Shown here: positions 7,164 to 16,569 of the stretch, in pieces
Layout: each line of letters begins with the position of its first letter
Numbering within the stretch: position 1 is the first letter of the stretch
From: Ch128b sp964527925
GTDB lineage: Bacteria; Bacteroidota; Ignavibacteria; Ch128b
Reading direction: 5' to 3'
Assembly (NCBI GenBank): GCA_964527925.1
Contig: CAZGQO010000002.1
Span: 204,409-268,408, forward strand
Length of the DNA stretch: 64,000 nt
Notes under the pieces: generated by a model
Databases searched by the model: none
What the model was told of the DNA's origin: nothing
Seen by the model: the letters and a program-made list of their open reading frames with translations, nothing else
Program-made: the position numbers and the translations under genes

Positions 7164-7302
7164 GAGTCACTAAAAATTTCAAATCAAACAACACTTAGAA
7201 GCAAAACAAACATTATCAAGAAAAAATAATCTCCCCAACCTGATTCTTTTATAAAAACTTATTTTCAAAAACTCTCTTCATCTTTCTAATTACAATCTGA
7301 TA

Positions 7303-7779
7303 TCACAAAACTCCCTCGTGCTTAAGAAGCCATTCCTTACGCCACATTCCGCCAGCGTAACCTGTGAGTTTTCCATTGCTGCCTACGACTCTGTGACAGG
7401 GAATAATTATGGCAACAGGATTTTTACCAATTGCCTGCCCTACAGCGCGAACTGCTTTCGGATTGTTTATCTTCTGAGCAACTTCAAAATATGATACCGT
7501 TTTACCAAATGGAATTTTTCTCAGTTGATTCCATACTTTTTTCTGGAAGTCTGTTCCTCTTAAATCAAACTTTAAATCAAAATTTCTTCTTTCTCCTCTG
7601 AAGTATTCATCAAGTTGATTAATGCAGACTTTCAAGTAAGTATTTGAAACATTTTGATTCTGAGTTGATGATTTATTTTTACCAATAAAATCAATTTCGA
7701 TTATACCCTTCGAGCTTGCAGAAATTTTTATTAACCCGAGTGGAGATGAATAGAAAATGCTTTCAATTTGTTCTTTCAA
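7303..7779 (-). CDS. ogt: methylated-DNA--protein-cysteine methyltransferase
   Basis: A 158-residue suicide DNA repair protein that moves the methyl group of O6-methylguanine to its own cysteine. The active site IPCHRVV places the acceptor at Cys128. The helix-turn-helix with the arginine finger (NPKAVRAVGQAIGKNP) precedes it, and GYAGGMWRKEWLLKHE is the conserved C-terminal end. The length fits Ogt/MGMT rather than the Ada fusion. The start is TTG at 7779 with AGGAG 7 nt upstream. lexA lies 122 bp upstream on the same strand. Confidence 0.96.
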   Translation of the reverse strand: MKEQIESIFYSSPLGLIKISASSKGIIEIDFIGKNKSSTQNQNVSNTYLKVCINQLDEYFRGERRNFDLKFDLRGTDFQKKVWNQLRKIPFGKTVSYFEVAQKINNPKAVRAVGQAIGKNPVAIIIPCHRVVGSNGKLTGYAGGMWRKEWLLKHEGVL

Positions 7780-7901
7780 AGCTTAACTCCTCTTTTTTTT
7801 ATTTCAGATTTTTGCAGACTGAAATTATTCTTCAAACTTCTGTTATTTAATTTATTTGATAACTTCAAAGTCAAAATAATATCTGTAATGTGAATCTGAA
7901 A

Positions 7902-8525
7902 TTATGTTTTTACTTTTTTCATGCTTCTATAGACTCCAACCACAGCTCCAACAATCTTAAATCCTGGATGATCTGCTTTAATTTCAATAGGCTTATAGGC
8001 TTTGTTTTCTGATTTTAAGATTATGGTTCCATTTTGTCTGAAGTATCTTTTCACCACTGCAGAATCATCCAGAATGGCAACTACAATCTGACCATCTGTT
8101 ATTACCGCATTTGGGTTTACAATGATAATATCTCCATCAAAAATGTAAGCATCTTTCAAACTATCGCCTTTAACTCGCAGAAGAAATGAATCTCTTGGCA
8201 TTCGCACAATTGTGGGCAATTCTATTGTATCAATTGCATCGGGATAGATGACGATTGGATTACCAGCAGCGACTTCGCCGATCACCGGTCGAGGAATAAA
8301 AAATTTATCGGAGACTGTTAGTTCAATTCCCCGTGCGAGTTTTGGATTTCTTTTGATGTAACCTTTTTGCTCAAGTGATTTCAAATGCTGTTGCACAGTT
8401 GATCTATTCTTATACCCAAAGTGACAGGCAATTTCTGCCAGTGTTGGCGGAATTTGTTTTGCAGCCACCACATCGATTATGTAGTCAAGGATTTTTTTCT
8501 GTGTTTCGGTGAGTTGCTTTGCCAT
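7902..8525 (-). CDS. lexA: LexA repressor
   Basis: A 207-residue SOS repressor and self-cleaving serine protease. A winged helix at residues 1-68 (TLAEIACHFGYKNRSTVQQHLKSL) binds DNA. The scissile Ala87-Gly88 bond is in VAAGNP, the nucleophile is Ser122 in GDSL (GDSM is more usual), and the general base is Lys159 in AVVKRY. ATG 8525 has AGAGG about 8 nt upstream. I could not recognise its operator: the spacer upstream is filled with dispersed repeats, and no motif shared with the dinB upstream region is obvious. Confidence 0.96.
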   Translation of the reverse strand: MAKQLTETQKKILDYIIDVVAAKQIPPTLAEIACHFGYKNRSTVQQHLKSLEQKGYIKRNPKLARGIELTVSDKFFIPRPVIGEVAAGNPIVIYPDAIDTIELPTIVRMPRDSFLLRVKGDSLKDAYIFDGDIIIVNPNAVITDGQIVVAILDDSAVVKRYFRQNGTIILKSENKAYKPIEIKADHPGFKIVGAVVGVYRSMKKVKT

Positions 8526-8589
8526 AGTTTACCTCTTAATTTTTTTAATGTTTTGTTGAGATCATTTGGTAACCTCGTTCCTTAAAAAT

Positions 8590-8885
8590 GACAATAAGGT
8601 TCACATGTCATTTTGAACGAAGCGAAAAATCTCAAAAGATTCTTCGGTCGTTTCACTCCCTCACAATGACAATAAACTAAACTGTCATTCTGAATGGAAC
8701 GCAAGCGGAATGAAGAATCTAAAAAGATGCTTCACTGCGTTCAGCATGACAAAAAGGGGTTCTTCGCTTCGCTCAAGGATGACATGGAAGTAGTATGTCA
8801 TTCTGAATGCACGCAAAGAATCTGAGCTCCTTCAACGACTTCGTCGCCTCAGGATGACAACAAAGAACAATGTCGTTCCATTTCA
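8590..8885 (+). repeat. array of about four dispersed palindromic repeat elements upstream of lexA
   Basis: The spacer 8526-8891 is almost wholly made of copies of an element of the form TGTCATTCTGAA..GAAG..GAATCT followed by its inverse GATTCTTCG...TCAGGATGACA (copies near 8605-8671, 8683-8752, 8755-8785 and 8797-8861). Each can fold on itself. Related copies occur at 10085-10225 and 60650-61000. Elements of this kind are scattered through many Bacteroidota/Ignavibacteria genomes and are often wrongly called as small genes. Confidence 0.8.
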
Positions 8886-8891
8886 TCAACA

Positions 8892-9806
8892 TCAGGCTTT
8901 AATTTTTTCCAGCCTCGGAAATGCTTTCAACATCGTGTCAGGAATTTTTACCTTCATTCTCTCTTTAAGCAAATGCATCAATTCAAAAGCATTCGCCACG
9001 CCTTTCCCCTGAGGATGATTATTCATTATGGTAAAAACTTCTTTGACTTTATCAAAAATCTCTTTGACCTTTTGAGAAATTTCAATCAATTCACCTGGCG
9101 AATAGAGATAATCGTAACGAAGACTTTGTTGCGTGTAAGCTTTATCAGGATTATCAGAAGGTTTTTCTTTGCCAAAGCTTCTTATAGAATTTAACCAGGC
9201 TTCTGTGTTTCTTCCATGAAAACGGATGTAAGCTTTATCGTTGGTGAGAACAGGTTCAAAAGAAATTGCTTCGCCAATCTGCGGCTGATCTATCGTGCAA
9301 AATGTGAGATCATTATCGCGAAAAAATTTATAGACATCGGAATTGTTCCACGATTTATGTCTCACCTCAACAAATTTGTTATAGTTATAAAATATTTCGT
9401 TTAACTTTTGAAGATACTCTGCACTTGTATCACTGAATGCAAACGAATATGGAAACTGAATTAAAATTCCTCCGAGTCGATTTGCTTTTTCCAGTATCTC
9501 AAGATTTTTTGTAAATGCTTTAATGTTTTCTTCAGTGAATTTTCTTTTGTGAGTAAAATCTTGATGAAGTTTTATTGTGAAGACAAATTCATCCTGACTT
9601 TCAACTTTTTTCACCCAACCTCTTACCGTTGATGGTGAAACATAAGTATAATAAGTTGAATTGACTTCAACACAATTAAAGTATTGAGAGTAGAATTCAA
9701 GCCAGTCATAATCTCTTGACTGCTGCTGATGATAAAATGGTCCAATCCAATCTTTGTAAAACCAGCCAGCAGTCCCTATATAAAGTTGTGGAGTGAAGTT
9801 GCTCAT
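8892..9806 (-). CDS. DUF72 (YecE-like) protein
   Basis: A 304-residue protein with a TIM-barrel-like fold. The DUF72 hallmarks are present: YIGTAGWFYKDWIGPFY at the N-terminus, FNCVEVNSTYYTYVSPSTVRGW, ILIQFPYSF in the middle, VEVRHKSW, YIRFHGRNTEAW and a C-terminal MNNHPQGKGVANAFEL. The biochemical role is not established; the family resembles sugar-phosphate isomerase and endonuclease IV folds and is often found near DNA-repair genes, as it is here next to lexA and ogt. ATG 9806; a palindrome at 9919-9942 lies about 113 bp upstream. Confidence 0.9.
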   Translation of the reverse strand: MSNFTPQLYIGTAGWFYKDWIGPFYHQQQSRDYDWLEFYSQYFNCVEVNSTYYTYVSPSTVRGWVKKVESQDEFVFTIKLHQDFTHKRKFTEENIKAFTKNLEILEKANRLGGILIQFPYSFAFSDTSAEYLQKLNEIFYNYNKFVEVRHKSWNNSDVYKFFRDNDLTFCTIDQPQIGEAISFEPVLTNDKAYIRFHGRNTEAWLNSIRSFGKEKPSDNPDKAYTQQSLRYDYLYSPGELIEISQKVKEIFDKVKEVFTIMNNHPQGKGVANAFELMHLLKERMKVKIPDTMLKAFPRLEKIKA

Positions 9807-10282
9807 TTAAGTCCTCAATTTTATTGATATTTATAAGATAAAATTTCTTTCAGATATGCTTTCGCCATGTCAGTCACATTCATAACCGACACAGCTAACA
9901 TTTGAGAAGTTAAAAAATAATACCATACATTTGTATGGTATTTTATTAATTAATCCGGAAATTGTCAAGTGAGGGTTTATCCTGAAAAAGTGATAAAAAT
10001 ATGTTCGAATTCTTAAGGTCCTTAAAAAGTTTTTTAGTTTATCACTAAGAACAACAAAGGACATCACAAAGTGCAGAAGGGATGATGAGAACATTCATGT
10101 TATTTAGAATGCGAAGTTAAATGAAGAATCTCTTGAGATCCTTCGGTTGTTTCGCAACCTCAGGATGACAGACAAAGGTAATGTCATTTTGAACGCATAC
10201 GAATAATCTCAAATAACCTTCAATCTTTTCAATCACTTAACTTGAAAGGAAAGTATAATCATTCAAAAAATCAAAATAAACT
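9807..10282. other. gene-free spacer with a palindrome and dispersed repeats
   Basis: It holds the 24-bp near-perfect inverted repeat at 9919-9942 and two dispersed repeat elements (about 10085-10165 and 10180-10225) of the TGTCATTYTGAA/TCAGGATGACA type. A 74-codon open frame on the minus strand (9870-10094) has no ribosome binding site and no protein character, and I do not treat it as a gene. Confidence 0.6.
9919..9942. promoter_or_regulatory. 24-bp inverted repeat, operator or terminator candidate
   Basis: AATACCATACA / TGTATGGTATT, an 11-bp perfect stem with a 2-bp spacer. On the minus strand it is followed by ATTTTTT, so it might terminate transcripts from the penicillin-acylase operon, 340 bp upstream of it. 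Alternatively, the tight symmetry fits a repressor operator for the DUF72 gene, whose start is 113 bp away. The sequence does not decide. Confidence 0.45.
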
Positions 10283-12757
10283 TTAATCTACTGCAGGTTT
10301 TAAGGTAAGCAACTTAAATCTAGAATAAAAATTTTTGTTAGTGATAAAAGATATATACTCACCGTTGAGCCACATTAAAAATTGATCTTTATAATTTTTA
10401 CTTGAGATATGTTCCGATTGACCCGAAGTAATTATTATCAACGAACTATCAATCTTTGATAAATCAAAAATCTGCCGCATTGATGGACCAAGATAATTCT
10501 CATAAGGCTTGTAATACCGAAAGCTTGAATTAAGTAGTGTAGTTTGATCGCCGTCAATGGGATATGATTCAGTATCGAATACTTTATCAATTAAAGAATT
10601 TTTTCCACTGAACAAATGATGAAATTTTACTTTGTGCAACTTTCCCCATTGCCATTCATTCATATCATCGCCAAAAGTTTTACGAAGAAAAGTTAGTGAC
10701 TCAATCAAACTCCTTCTAATAATTTGATTTTTCGTTTCAAGTTTTGCAGTTCTAACATCATCAAACACCGAAATTGAATCTGGATAATCTTGATTTAAAA
10801 ATCGATGAATAATTCTCAGCGGAACATTTTCAACCAGTAAAAACTCTTTGTATAATTTTTCTCCCATCTCATCTTTAAAAGTATTCTCAAGTAATTTGTT
10901 TAAGAACACACTATAAATTGCTGATAATGTCTCATATTTCTTTAATTCCCCATTCCAATTGCTAAAGAGATTTACTGCTGTTGTCAATAATTCATCACTG
11001 AAATTATAATTTTCAAATGCTTTAATAATATGTGAAGAAACATCTCTTGCATACGGAGAAACAATATCCATCTGAAATTTCTTGAAATCATCAATACTAA
11101 ACTTTTGACTTGATTTGAGAAGTTGATTTATTCTTTCTGCCCTTGATGACGGCTCCCATAAATCACCAACAATTCTAACATACTCAAAAGATGGTGGATT
11201 GTTATTTGTTGCGATGAAACCTGATTCAGGATTGAGTAACTCAGGAGTTTTTTCAAAATCTAAATAACCTTTCCAATCATTTATAGATGAACTGCCATCG
11301 ACCGGGAAAAGAAAATTAGAATAATTTCGAACCGGAATTCTCCCACCTGCTTTGTAGAAAATATTTCCCTTTGTATCGGCACAAAGAAAATTTTGAGCTG
11401 GACAATTGAAGAACTTTATCGCTTCCCTGAAGTCTTTATAATCTTTTGCCTTATTAATTTTATAAAAGGCATAGAGTTCATCACTTGATTCATAGCCTGT
11501 CCATTTCATTGAGAACGATTGTTTAAGATTCGCTTCTCTTAAAAATCTATTTCCATAATTTATAATTGGTCCACGATGAGTTAATTTAATCTGGAAAATT
11601 ACATCGGATGAATCTTTAACTTTAATCGTATCAGTTTTAATGATTAATTTTTTCCAGTTACCATCGAGAAGATAGGAATTTTGTGATGAGTCAAGTGTTT
11701 CGATGAAGAAATCACAATCATCGAGCATAAGGTTTGTTAATCCCCAGGCAATGTTTTTATTTTTTCCAATCACAATCGAAGGCGAACCAGGAATTGAAAC
11801 ACCTGAACATGAAAATTGGGGTGAATTCAAAGAGACTATATACCATTTTGAAGGCATCGAATACATCAAGTGCGGATCATTTGCCAGAATTGGCATTCCA
11901 GATTTTGATAGTTTTCCTGAAACTGCCCAGGAATTACTTCCAGAATAAGTTTCATTGAATCCAAGAAATTGACGGGCTTTTAAATTTATATCTAAGAAAT
12001 TTTGAAGAAATTGAATTGTTTCTTTGTTAATTGCAGTAAGATTTTTTGAAGAAATTTTTTCTAATTGTTCTGTTCTAAGTTTTTCAGTTGATTTTTGAAT
12101 TATTGTAGGACCGTCTTCTGGATAAGATGGAATTAATTGTTCAATTTTTTCAGCTGAAAGTTTATTCATTAATTGTGCATAAACTGCATCAACCCACCAA
12201 CCAAGATTTAATTCCCATGCAACAAGTCTGGCAATCAAATAGACCTGATAGGGTTCCCACTTTTCTGGTTCATAATTCAACAAACTAAACTCGATTGAAT
12301 AATTTCCACCAGAATGTTTTAGATAAGTGTTGATTCCTTTCACATAAGCCTGTGCAATTTTTTTACTTTCTGGATTTGCATTGTCATAAAGTTTTTTTGC
12401 TAAATCTTCAAAACCTGCAGTTCGGAACATTAAATCAAAATCAAGTGCAGCAGGACCCAGAATTTCAGATAGTCTGCCCAAACCAGCACGTCTTGTAATA
12501 TCCATTTGAAAAAGTCTATCCTGAGCGTGGACAAAACCAAGAGCAAAGAATAAATCTTCTTCATTATTTGCTTCGATATAAGGAATCCCAAAATCGTCAC
12601 GATAAATTTTTATTTCATCAGAAATATCTTCGAGTCCAATTACTCCTTCCACCTGCGGGAGTGATTTTTTGATTATTCTGTTCACAAAAAAGAAAGAGAA
12701 AGTGGAAATTATAATTAGAACTAAACCAATGCCAGCGAAAAATTTCTTTTTCCCCAA
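10283..12757 (-). CDS. penicillin acylase family N-terminal nucleophile hydrolase
   Basis: About 824 residues; amidohydrolase acting in the periplasm on acylated amines or amino-acid amides. An N-terminal membrane anchor (about residues 9-27) is followed by the alpha-subunit domain (HAQDRLFQMDITRRAGLGRLSEILG), a spacer, and the autoprocessing site YSGSNSWAVSG, where the Ser in SNSWA becomes the N-terminal nucleophile of the beta subunit. PILANDPHL and GDLWEPSSRAERI are further family landmarks. The best start is TTG 12757 with GAGG 6 nt upstream; a TTG at 12769 has no such site. It lies 30 bp after the Omp85 gene, likely same operon. The natural substrate is not predictable; acyl-homoserine lactones are one known target of the family. 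Confidence 0.9.
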   Translation of the reverse strand: MGKKKFFAGIGLVLIIISTFSFFFVNRIIKKSLPQVEGVIGLEDISDEIKIYRDDFGIPYIEANNEEDLFFALGFVHAQDRLFQMDITRRAGLGRLSEILGPAALDFDLMFRTAGFEDLAKKLYDNANPESKKIAQAYVKGINTYLKHSGGNYSIEFSLLNYEPEKWEPYQVYLIARLVAWELNLGWWVDAVYAQLMNKLSAEKIEQLIPSYPEDGPTIIQKSTEKLRTEQLEKISSKNLTAINKETIQFLQNFLDINLKARQFLGFNETYSGSNSWAVSGKLSKSGMPILANDPHLMYSMPSKWYIVSLNSPQFSCSGVSIPGSPSIVIGKNKNIAWGLTNLMLDDCDFFIETLDSSQNSYLLDGNWKKLIIKTDTIKVKDSSDVIFQIKLTHRGPIINYGNRFLREANLKQSFSMKWTGYESSDELYAFYKINKAKDYKDFREAIKFFNCPAQNFLCADTKGNIFYKAGGRIPVRNYSNFLFPVDGSSSINDWKGYLDFEKTPELLNPESGFIATNNNPPSFEYVRIVGDLWEPSSRAERINQLLKSSQKFSIDDFKKFQMDIVSPYARDVSSHIIKAFENYNFSDELLTTAVNLFSNWNGELKKYETLSAIYSVFLNKLLENTFKDEMGEKLYKEFLLVENVPLRIIHRFLNQDYPDSISVFDDVRTAKLETKNQIIRRSLIESLTFLRKTFGDDMNEWQWGKLHKVKFHHLFSGKNSLIDKVFDTESYPIDGDQTTLLNSSFRYYKPYENYLGPSMRQIFDLSKIDSSLIIITSGQSEHISSKNYKDQFLMWLNGEYISFITNKNFYSRFKLLTLKPAVD

Positions 12758-12786
12758 TTTAAACCTCAAATAATTTTGTTGAATAA

Positions 12787-14886
12787 TTAGAAAGCTTCAC
12801 CAACACCAAGATGAATTTGTAAGCTTTGAAGGAATGGTTTTTTAAAGATAAATCGCTGGTGATAAGGATCATAAAATTGTGTACCAAAATCTATTCTAAT
12901 CGGTGCAAAAGATGTATAGTACCTTACACCAAGACCAAATGTTAGTGCTGTGGATTTTAATGAAACATCATAAAGTGAACGCCAGCTGTTACCAAAATCG
13001 AAGAACACGACTGAACCAATATCGCCAGCAAGAATATTTCTAACTTCCAATGAACCTTCCAGCAAAACTCTTCCACCAATTTCAGATATGGTCACCAGTT
13101 TTCCTCCTTCATCAACGAAAGAATAAATTGGTCCGAGTCCTCTTGCTCTCCAGCCTCTAACTGAGTTACTCCCTCCAGCATAATACAATTTATTTTGAGA
13201 TATAGATTTTTCACCTTCAATCTTTTGTATATAACCAAATCTAAGTCTGTATGCGATTGCACCTTTTGCAGGTTTAAAAGGATTTGTGTAAAAATTAAAT
13301 CCCAATAGAGCTTTATAGTATTGTATGTTTTTATCTTTTTTTTCACTCAATAAGTTCTTGATATATGGAAGTAATCCTGTGTATTCAAGTGTAAGTTGAA
13401 TATTGTATCCGCTTGTTGGATAAAAGTAATCGTTTGCATGATTGGCAAATAAATCAAAACCAATTATAGTATTTGAGTTGCTCAGGAAAGATTCACTTTG
13501 ACTTTTTAGTAAAGCTTCTGTTGTATCGTCAGGAGAAATCGGAAATCCTGATGTAATTAAAATACCTTTTATGTAATCAAATGGTAATCCCGGTTTGAAG
13601 TTTATGTTTTCAGATTCATAACCAAGATAAATATTGTAATTATTGAAGAATACAAATTTAGGCAGTTCAAAAAGAAACGAAAGTTTGGAACCAGCCACAT
13701 AGTATCTATAAAACTTTTGTTGTTCAGCAGAAGTGAAGATCTCCAGTTTACCTTCTATGTTTTTATAAAAAAGATATGGCTGTTGAATACTGAGATTAAT
13801 TCCAGCAAGTCCAACAACTGTTGTGTCCTTCAATCCATTCTTTCCAAAAACATCTTTATAGTTGATATTAAAAATATCCTGCGATACAACTGTTCCAAGA
13901 ATTGTAAATTTTCTTGCGTTTCCAAGAAAATTCTTTTTAGTATAGTTAACAGCAAGACCCACATTAAATCGGCTTGCCTGGTTGTTCACAATCAATTCTG
14001 GTCCAAGTTCGTTTAACTTACCAACATCCACACTTATGTTGATTGGAACCTGACTGTTTGTAGTTTCTGCAACGACTGCATTAACAAGTGTTGATGTAAA
14101 TAAACCTGTACGGTATAGTCTTAGTTGAGCTTCAACCATTTTGCTGTGACTGTATTTTTCACCAGATTCTATTCCAACAAGTTTATAAATCAAATCATCT
14201 TCAACATTATCCTTAGTTGCACCACTCTTTTGCACTCTTACATCTTTCACAGAAAAATATCTATTAGGAGTAAATGAAATAACGACATCAACAAATTTAT
14301 TCAATGTATCAATTGTTGCAATGATTTGATTCTTTTGTGCAAGCATAAATCCAAAATTTCGAAGTTCGTTAACTATTCTATCGGCATCATCTTCAATTTT
14401 GTTCCTCGAAAAGTAATCGCCTGATTTAACAATTTTTTCTCGGTGAATTTTTTCAAAAAGCCATGAACCAATTTTGTTTGAATCTAATCCGGTGTAGATG
14501 TAGTTCCTGATTATATATCTTTCGCCTTCAATTATGTTGAATTGAATTTCAGCTGTGTATTTCTTTTGATTCAACTTATATTCAGCACTTACTTCTGCAA
14601 TGAAAAAACCATTATCACGATAAAATTTCTGTAGTCTTTTTACATCTTCATCTAAATTCAGTGAATCAAAATATACAGGTTCTTTGCCCAGATTGGTAAA
14701 CTTGTTTAAGAATTTCCACAACCAGAAAGGAGATTCTTTTGAGAGTATAATACTGGATAAAGTACTTCCGGAGAAATTTTCATTTCCTTCAAATTGAATT
14801 TTTTTTATCTCATAATTCTGACCGTAAACATTTAAACAGAGTAAAAGTAAAACCAATGCAATGAATGTGACTCTAAATTTCACCAT
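12787..14886 (-). CDS. Omp85-family outer membrane protein (BamA/TamA-like)
   Basis: A 699-residue protein. Signal peptide 1-22 (MVKFRVTFIALVLLLLCLNVYG), then three or so POTRA domains (about 25-290; motifs IKKIQFEGNENFSGSTL and ERYIIRNYIYTGL), then a 16-strand barrel with the loop-6 motif GGSNSVRGWRARGLGP that defines Omp85 proteins, and a C-terminal aromatic residue (GEAF). It has fewer POTRAs than true BamA, so a TamA-like or accessory assembly factor is likely. Its ATG overlaps the end of the SDR gene by 7 bp. It inserts or exports outer-membrane components; the client is unknown. Confidence 0.88.
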   Translation of the reverse strand: MVKFRVTFIALVLLLLCLNVYGQNYEIKKIQFEGNENFSGSTLSSIILSKESPFWLWKFLNKFTNLGKEPVYFDSLNLDEDVKRLQKFYRDNGFFIAEVSAEYKLNQKKYTAEIQFNIIEGERYIIRNYIYTGLDSNKIGSWLFEKIHREKIVKSGDYFSRNKIEDDADRIVNELRNFGFMLAQKNQIIATIDTLNKFVDVVISFTPNRYFSVKDVRVQKSGATKDNVEDDLIYKLVGIESGEKYSHSKMVEAQLRLYRTGLFTSTLVNAVVAETTNSQVPINISVDVGKLNELGPELIVNNQASRFNVGLAVNYTKKNFLGNARKFTILGTVVSQDIFNINYKDVFGKNGLKDTTVVGLAGINLSIQQPYLFYKNIEGKLEIFTSAEQQKFYRYYVAGSKLSFLFELPKFVFFNNYNIYLGYESENINFKPGLPFDYIKGILITSGFPISPDDTTEALLKSQSESFLSNSNTIIGFDLFANHANDYFYPTSGYNIQLTLEYTGLLPYIKNLLSEKKDKNIQYYKALLGFNFYTNPFKPAKGAIAYRLRFGYIQKIEGEKSISQNKLYYAGGSNSVRGWRARGLGPIYSFVDEGGKLVTISEIGGRVLLEGSLEVRNILAGDIGSVVFFDFGNSWRSLYDVSLKSTALTFGLGVRYYTSFAPIRIDFGTQFYDPYHQRFIFKKPFLQSLQIHLGVGEAF

Positions 14887-15962
14887 AGACCTTTTCTTGA
14901 AATTTTTGTTCTGTTCTTCAATGCAAAATCAATAATAACCTGAATGTATTCACGAATTTTCGGAGGCTGAATTTTGAATGCATACAACTTCGCAAGAGTT
15001 TTTTCACAACGAAAATATAATGGATGATCAAAGTAATCTATCATTTGTGGATAAAGTCCAAGCAGTTTTGCAATTGAAGTAATTTTTAAGAGAGATTTAA
15101 CAAATTCTGGTTTCACTTTAACAGGTATGAGTTTTTTATTGAGTTGTTTTGAAAAAAGTTCTACGAGCTCAGTTTGAGTTAATGGCTGCGGATCGCAGAG
15201 ATGATAAGTTGTATAGACTTCATCAAGTGTTGATAGTTTTGAAATTCCACTAACAACATAATCTACTGGAACTAAATTTACAGGATTTACTCCAGTTCCT
15301 ACCTGAGTCATCAGACTGAATTTTGGTAATCGATTAATCAAAAAGATAATTGGATATGGACCATCGAATTTATTTGTCTCGCCTGTTTGTGAATCACCAA
15401 TCACAATTGATGGACGATAAATCACAAAAGGAATGTCTTTTGAATTCTCCCGAATAATCTTTTCGGAGATGAATTTTGTTTCTTCATAGTAATTTTTGAA
15501 AGTTTGCCCTTTATCAAAATCATCTTCGCAGAAATTTCCAGAATACCAGCCAGCAACATAACAGGTACTAATGTGATGAAATTTTTTTAAAGATGAAAAT
15601 TTTTTTGAAAACTCTACAAGATTCTTAGTTCCACCAACATTAACTTTATTAGCCAGTTCTTTTTCGACTCGCAAATCATATACAGCAGCAAGATTGAAAA
15701 TTTCTGAAACAGAATTAAAATCAAAATTTGTCGAATCATAGAGAATATCTTTGTAAGTTAAATCACCTTCAACTGAGATCAATCTATTTTTTAATTCAGG
15801 ATATCTTTCCTTCAGTGCGGTAATTTGCTTTTTGGATAATTCAGCAAATTTTGGTTGGACAAGCAGAAAAGCTTTTGCTTCTGGCCTTTCTTTGAGTAAT
15901 TCTGGAATAAGTCTAGATGATATAAAACCCGGAAAACCAGTTAAGAAAATATTTTTACTCAT
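14880..15962 (-). CDS. extended SDR family NAD(P)-dependent reductase/epimerase
   Basis: A 360-residue protein with an N-terminal Rossmann fold (NIFLTGFPGFISSRLIPELL), NLAAVYD where family members bind the cofactor, and a catalytic Tyr-x3-Lys in YYEETKF. The later segment with NLVPVDYVVSGISKL and YHLCDP resembles the substrate domain of thioester-reductase and fatty acyl-CoA reductase-like SDRs. A role in lipid or polyketide modification would suit the envelope genes around it, but the substrate cannot be named. It overlaps the lipoprotein gene upstream by 8 bp and the Omp85 gene downstream by 7 bp, indicating tight coupling. Confidence 0.82.
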   Translation of the reverse strand: MSKNIFLTGFPGFISSRLIPELLKERPEAKAFLLVQPKFAELSKKQITALKERYPELKNRLISVEGDLTYKDILYDSTNFDFNSVSEIFNLAAVYDLRVEKELANKVNVGGTKNLVEFSKKFSSLKKFHHISTCYVAGWYSGNFCEDDFDKGQTFKNYYEETKFISEKIIRENSKDIPFVIYRPSIVIGDSQTGETNKFDGPYPIIFLINRLPKFSLMTQVGTGVNPVNLVPVDYVVSGISKLSTLDEVYTTYHLCDPQPLTQTELVELFSKQLNKKLIPVKVKPEFVKSLLKITSIAKLLGLYPQMIDYFDHPLYFRCEKTLAKLYAFKIQPPKIREYIQVIIDFALKNRTKISRKGLW

Positions 15963-16569
15963 ATTTAGTCACTAATTTTTTTTCAGATAGATCTTCGATG
16001 AAATTCTTTCTGATTTTTTCTTTGAAAAATTCCTCAATGAATTTACCTCGATACGAAACATTTTTTGAAAATACAAAATTAACATCTCCAGATTTGCTTA
16101 TGGTTGTGTATGAAGTAAAAATATTTTTTGATTCTGGAGAAAAGAGGTATTGAAATACTTCAAAGTTTTGTGAACCAATGAAAGTTGTTCCGCTGTTGAA
16201 GTAAATAAATTTTTCGTTTTGGTTTAGAGTAATGGCATCTATAATTGAACCTTCTCCAATTCCATCATAAGTTTTTGATTTAAAGATAATTCGGTTTGAA
16301 TCGGCAACTGGATTCAGAGTAAAAAATCCAATTCCGTAAACACTATCTTCATAAACTCCTGAAATTCTGTTAAGACTATCATCAGTAAGAGTGAAAATAA
16401 CTTTTGTTGATAGAATTGATTCAGCAATCTCAACAGGATTCTTTTTTGCGATTATAAGTGAACCCTCAGTGGAAGATGAGATTGGTTTCCGTTCATCTTT
16501 CTTGCCGCATGAAGAAAGTAAAAACAGACTAATAAATGTAAACAGGAGTGCCGATTGGACATACTTCAT
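15955..16569 (-). CDS. hypothetical lipoprotein
   Basis: About 204 residues from ATG 16569; the longer frame to 16629 lacks a signal. The N-terminus MKYVQSALLFTFISLFLLSSC is a lipoprotein signal with lipobox LSSC, followed by a Lys-rich linker. The rest is beta-rich (RISGVYEDSVYGIGFFTLNP, KFIYFNSGTTFIG). I recognise no domain. It overlaps the YkuD gene upstream by 41 bp and the SDR gene downstream by 8 bp, so it belongs to the same envelope operon. Confidence 0.75.
   Translation of the reverse strand: MKYVQSALLFTFISLFLLSSCGKKDERKPISSSTEGSLIIAKKNPVEIAESILSTKVIFTLTDDSLNRISGVYEDSVYGIGFFTLNPVADSNRIIFKSKTYDGIGEGSIIDAITLNQNEKFIYFNSGTTFIGSQNFEVFQYLFSPESKNIFTSYTTISKSGDVNFVFSKNVSYRGKFIEEFFKEKIRKNFIEDLSEKKLVTKYE

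Noticed and set aside
8590..8885. CRISPR array upstream of lexA
   Set aside because: The repeats are diverged, irregularly spaced and in both orientations, and there are no cas genes.
9870..10094. 74-codon frame between DUF72 and the penicillin acylase gene
   Set aside because: No ribosome binding site, no recognisable protein features, and it contains the palindrome 9919-9942.
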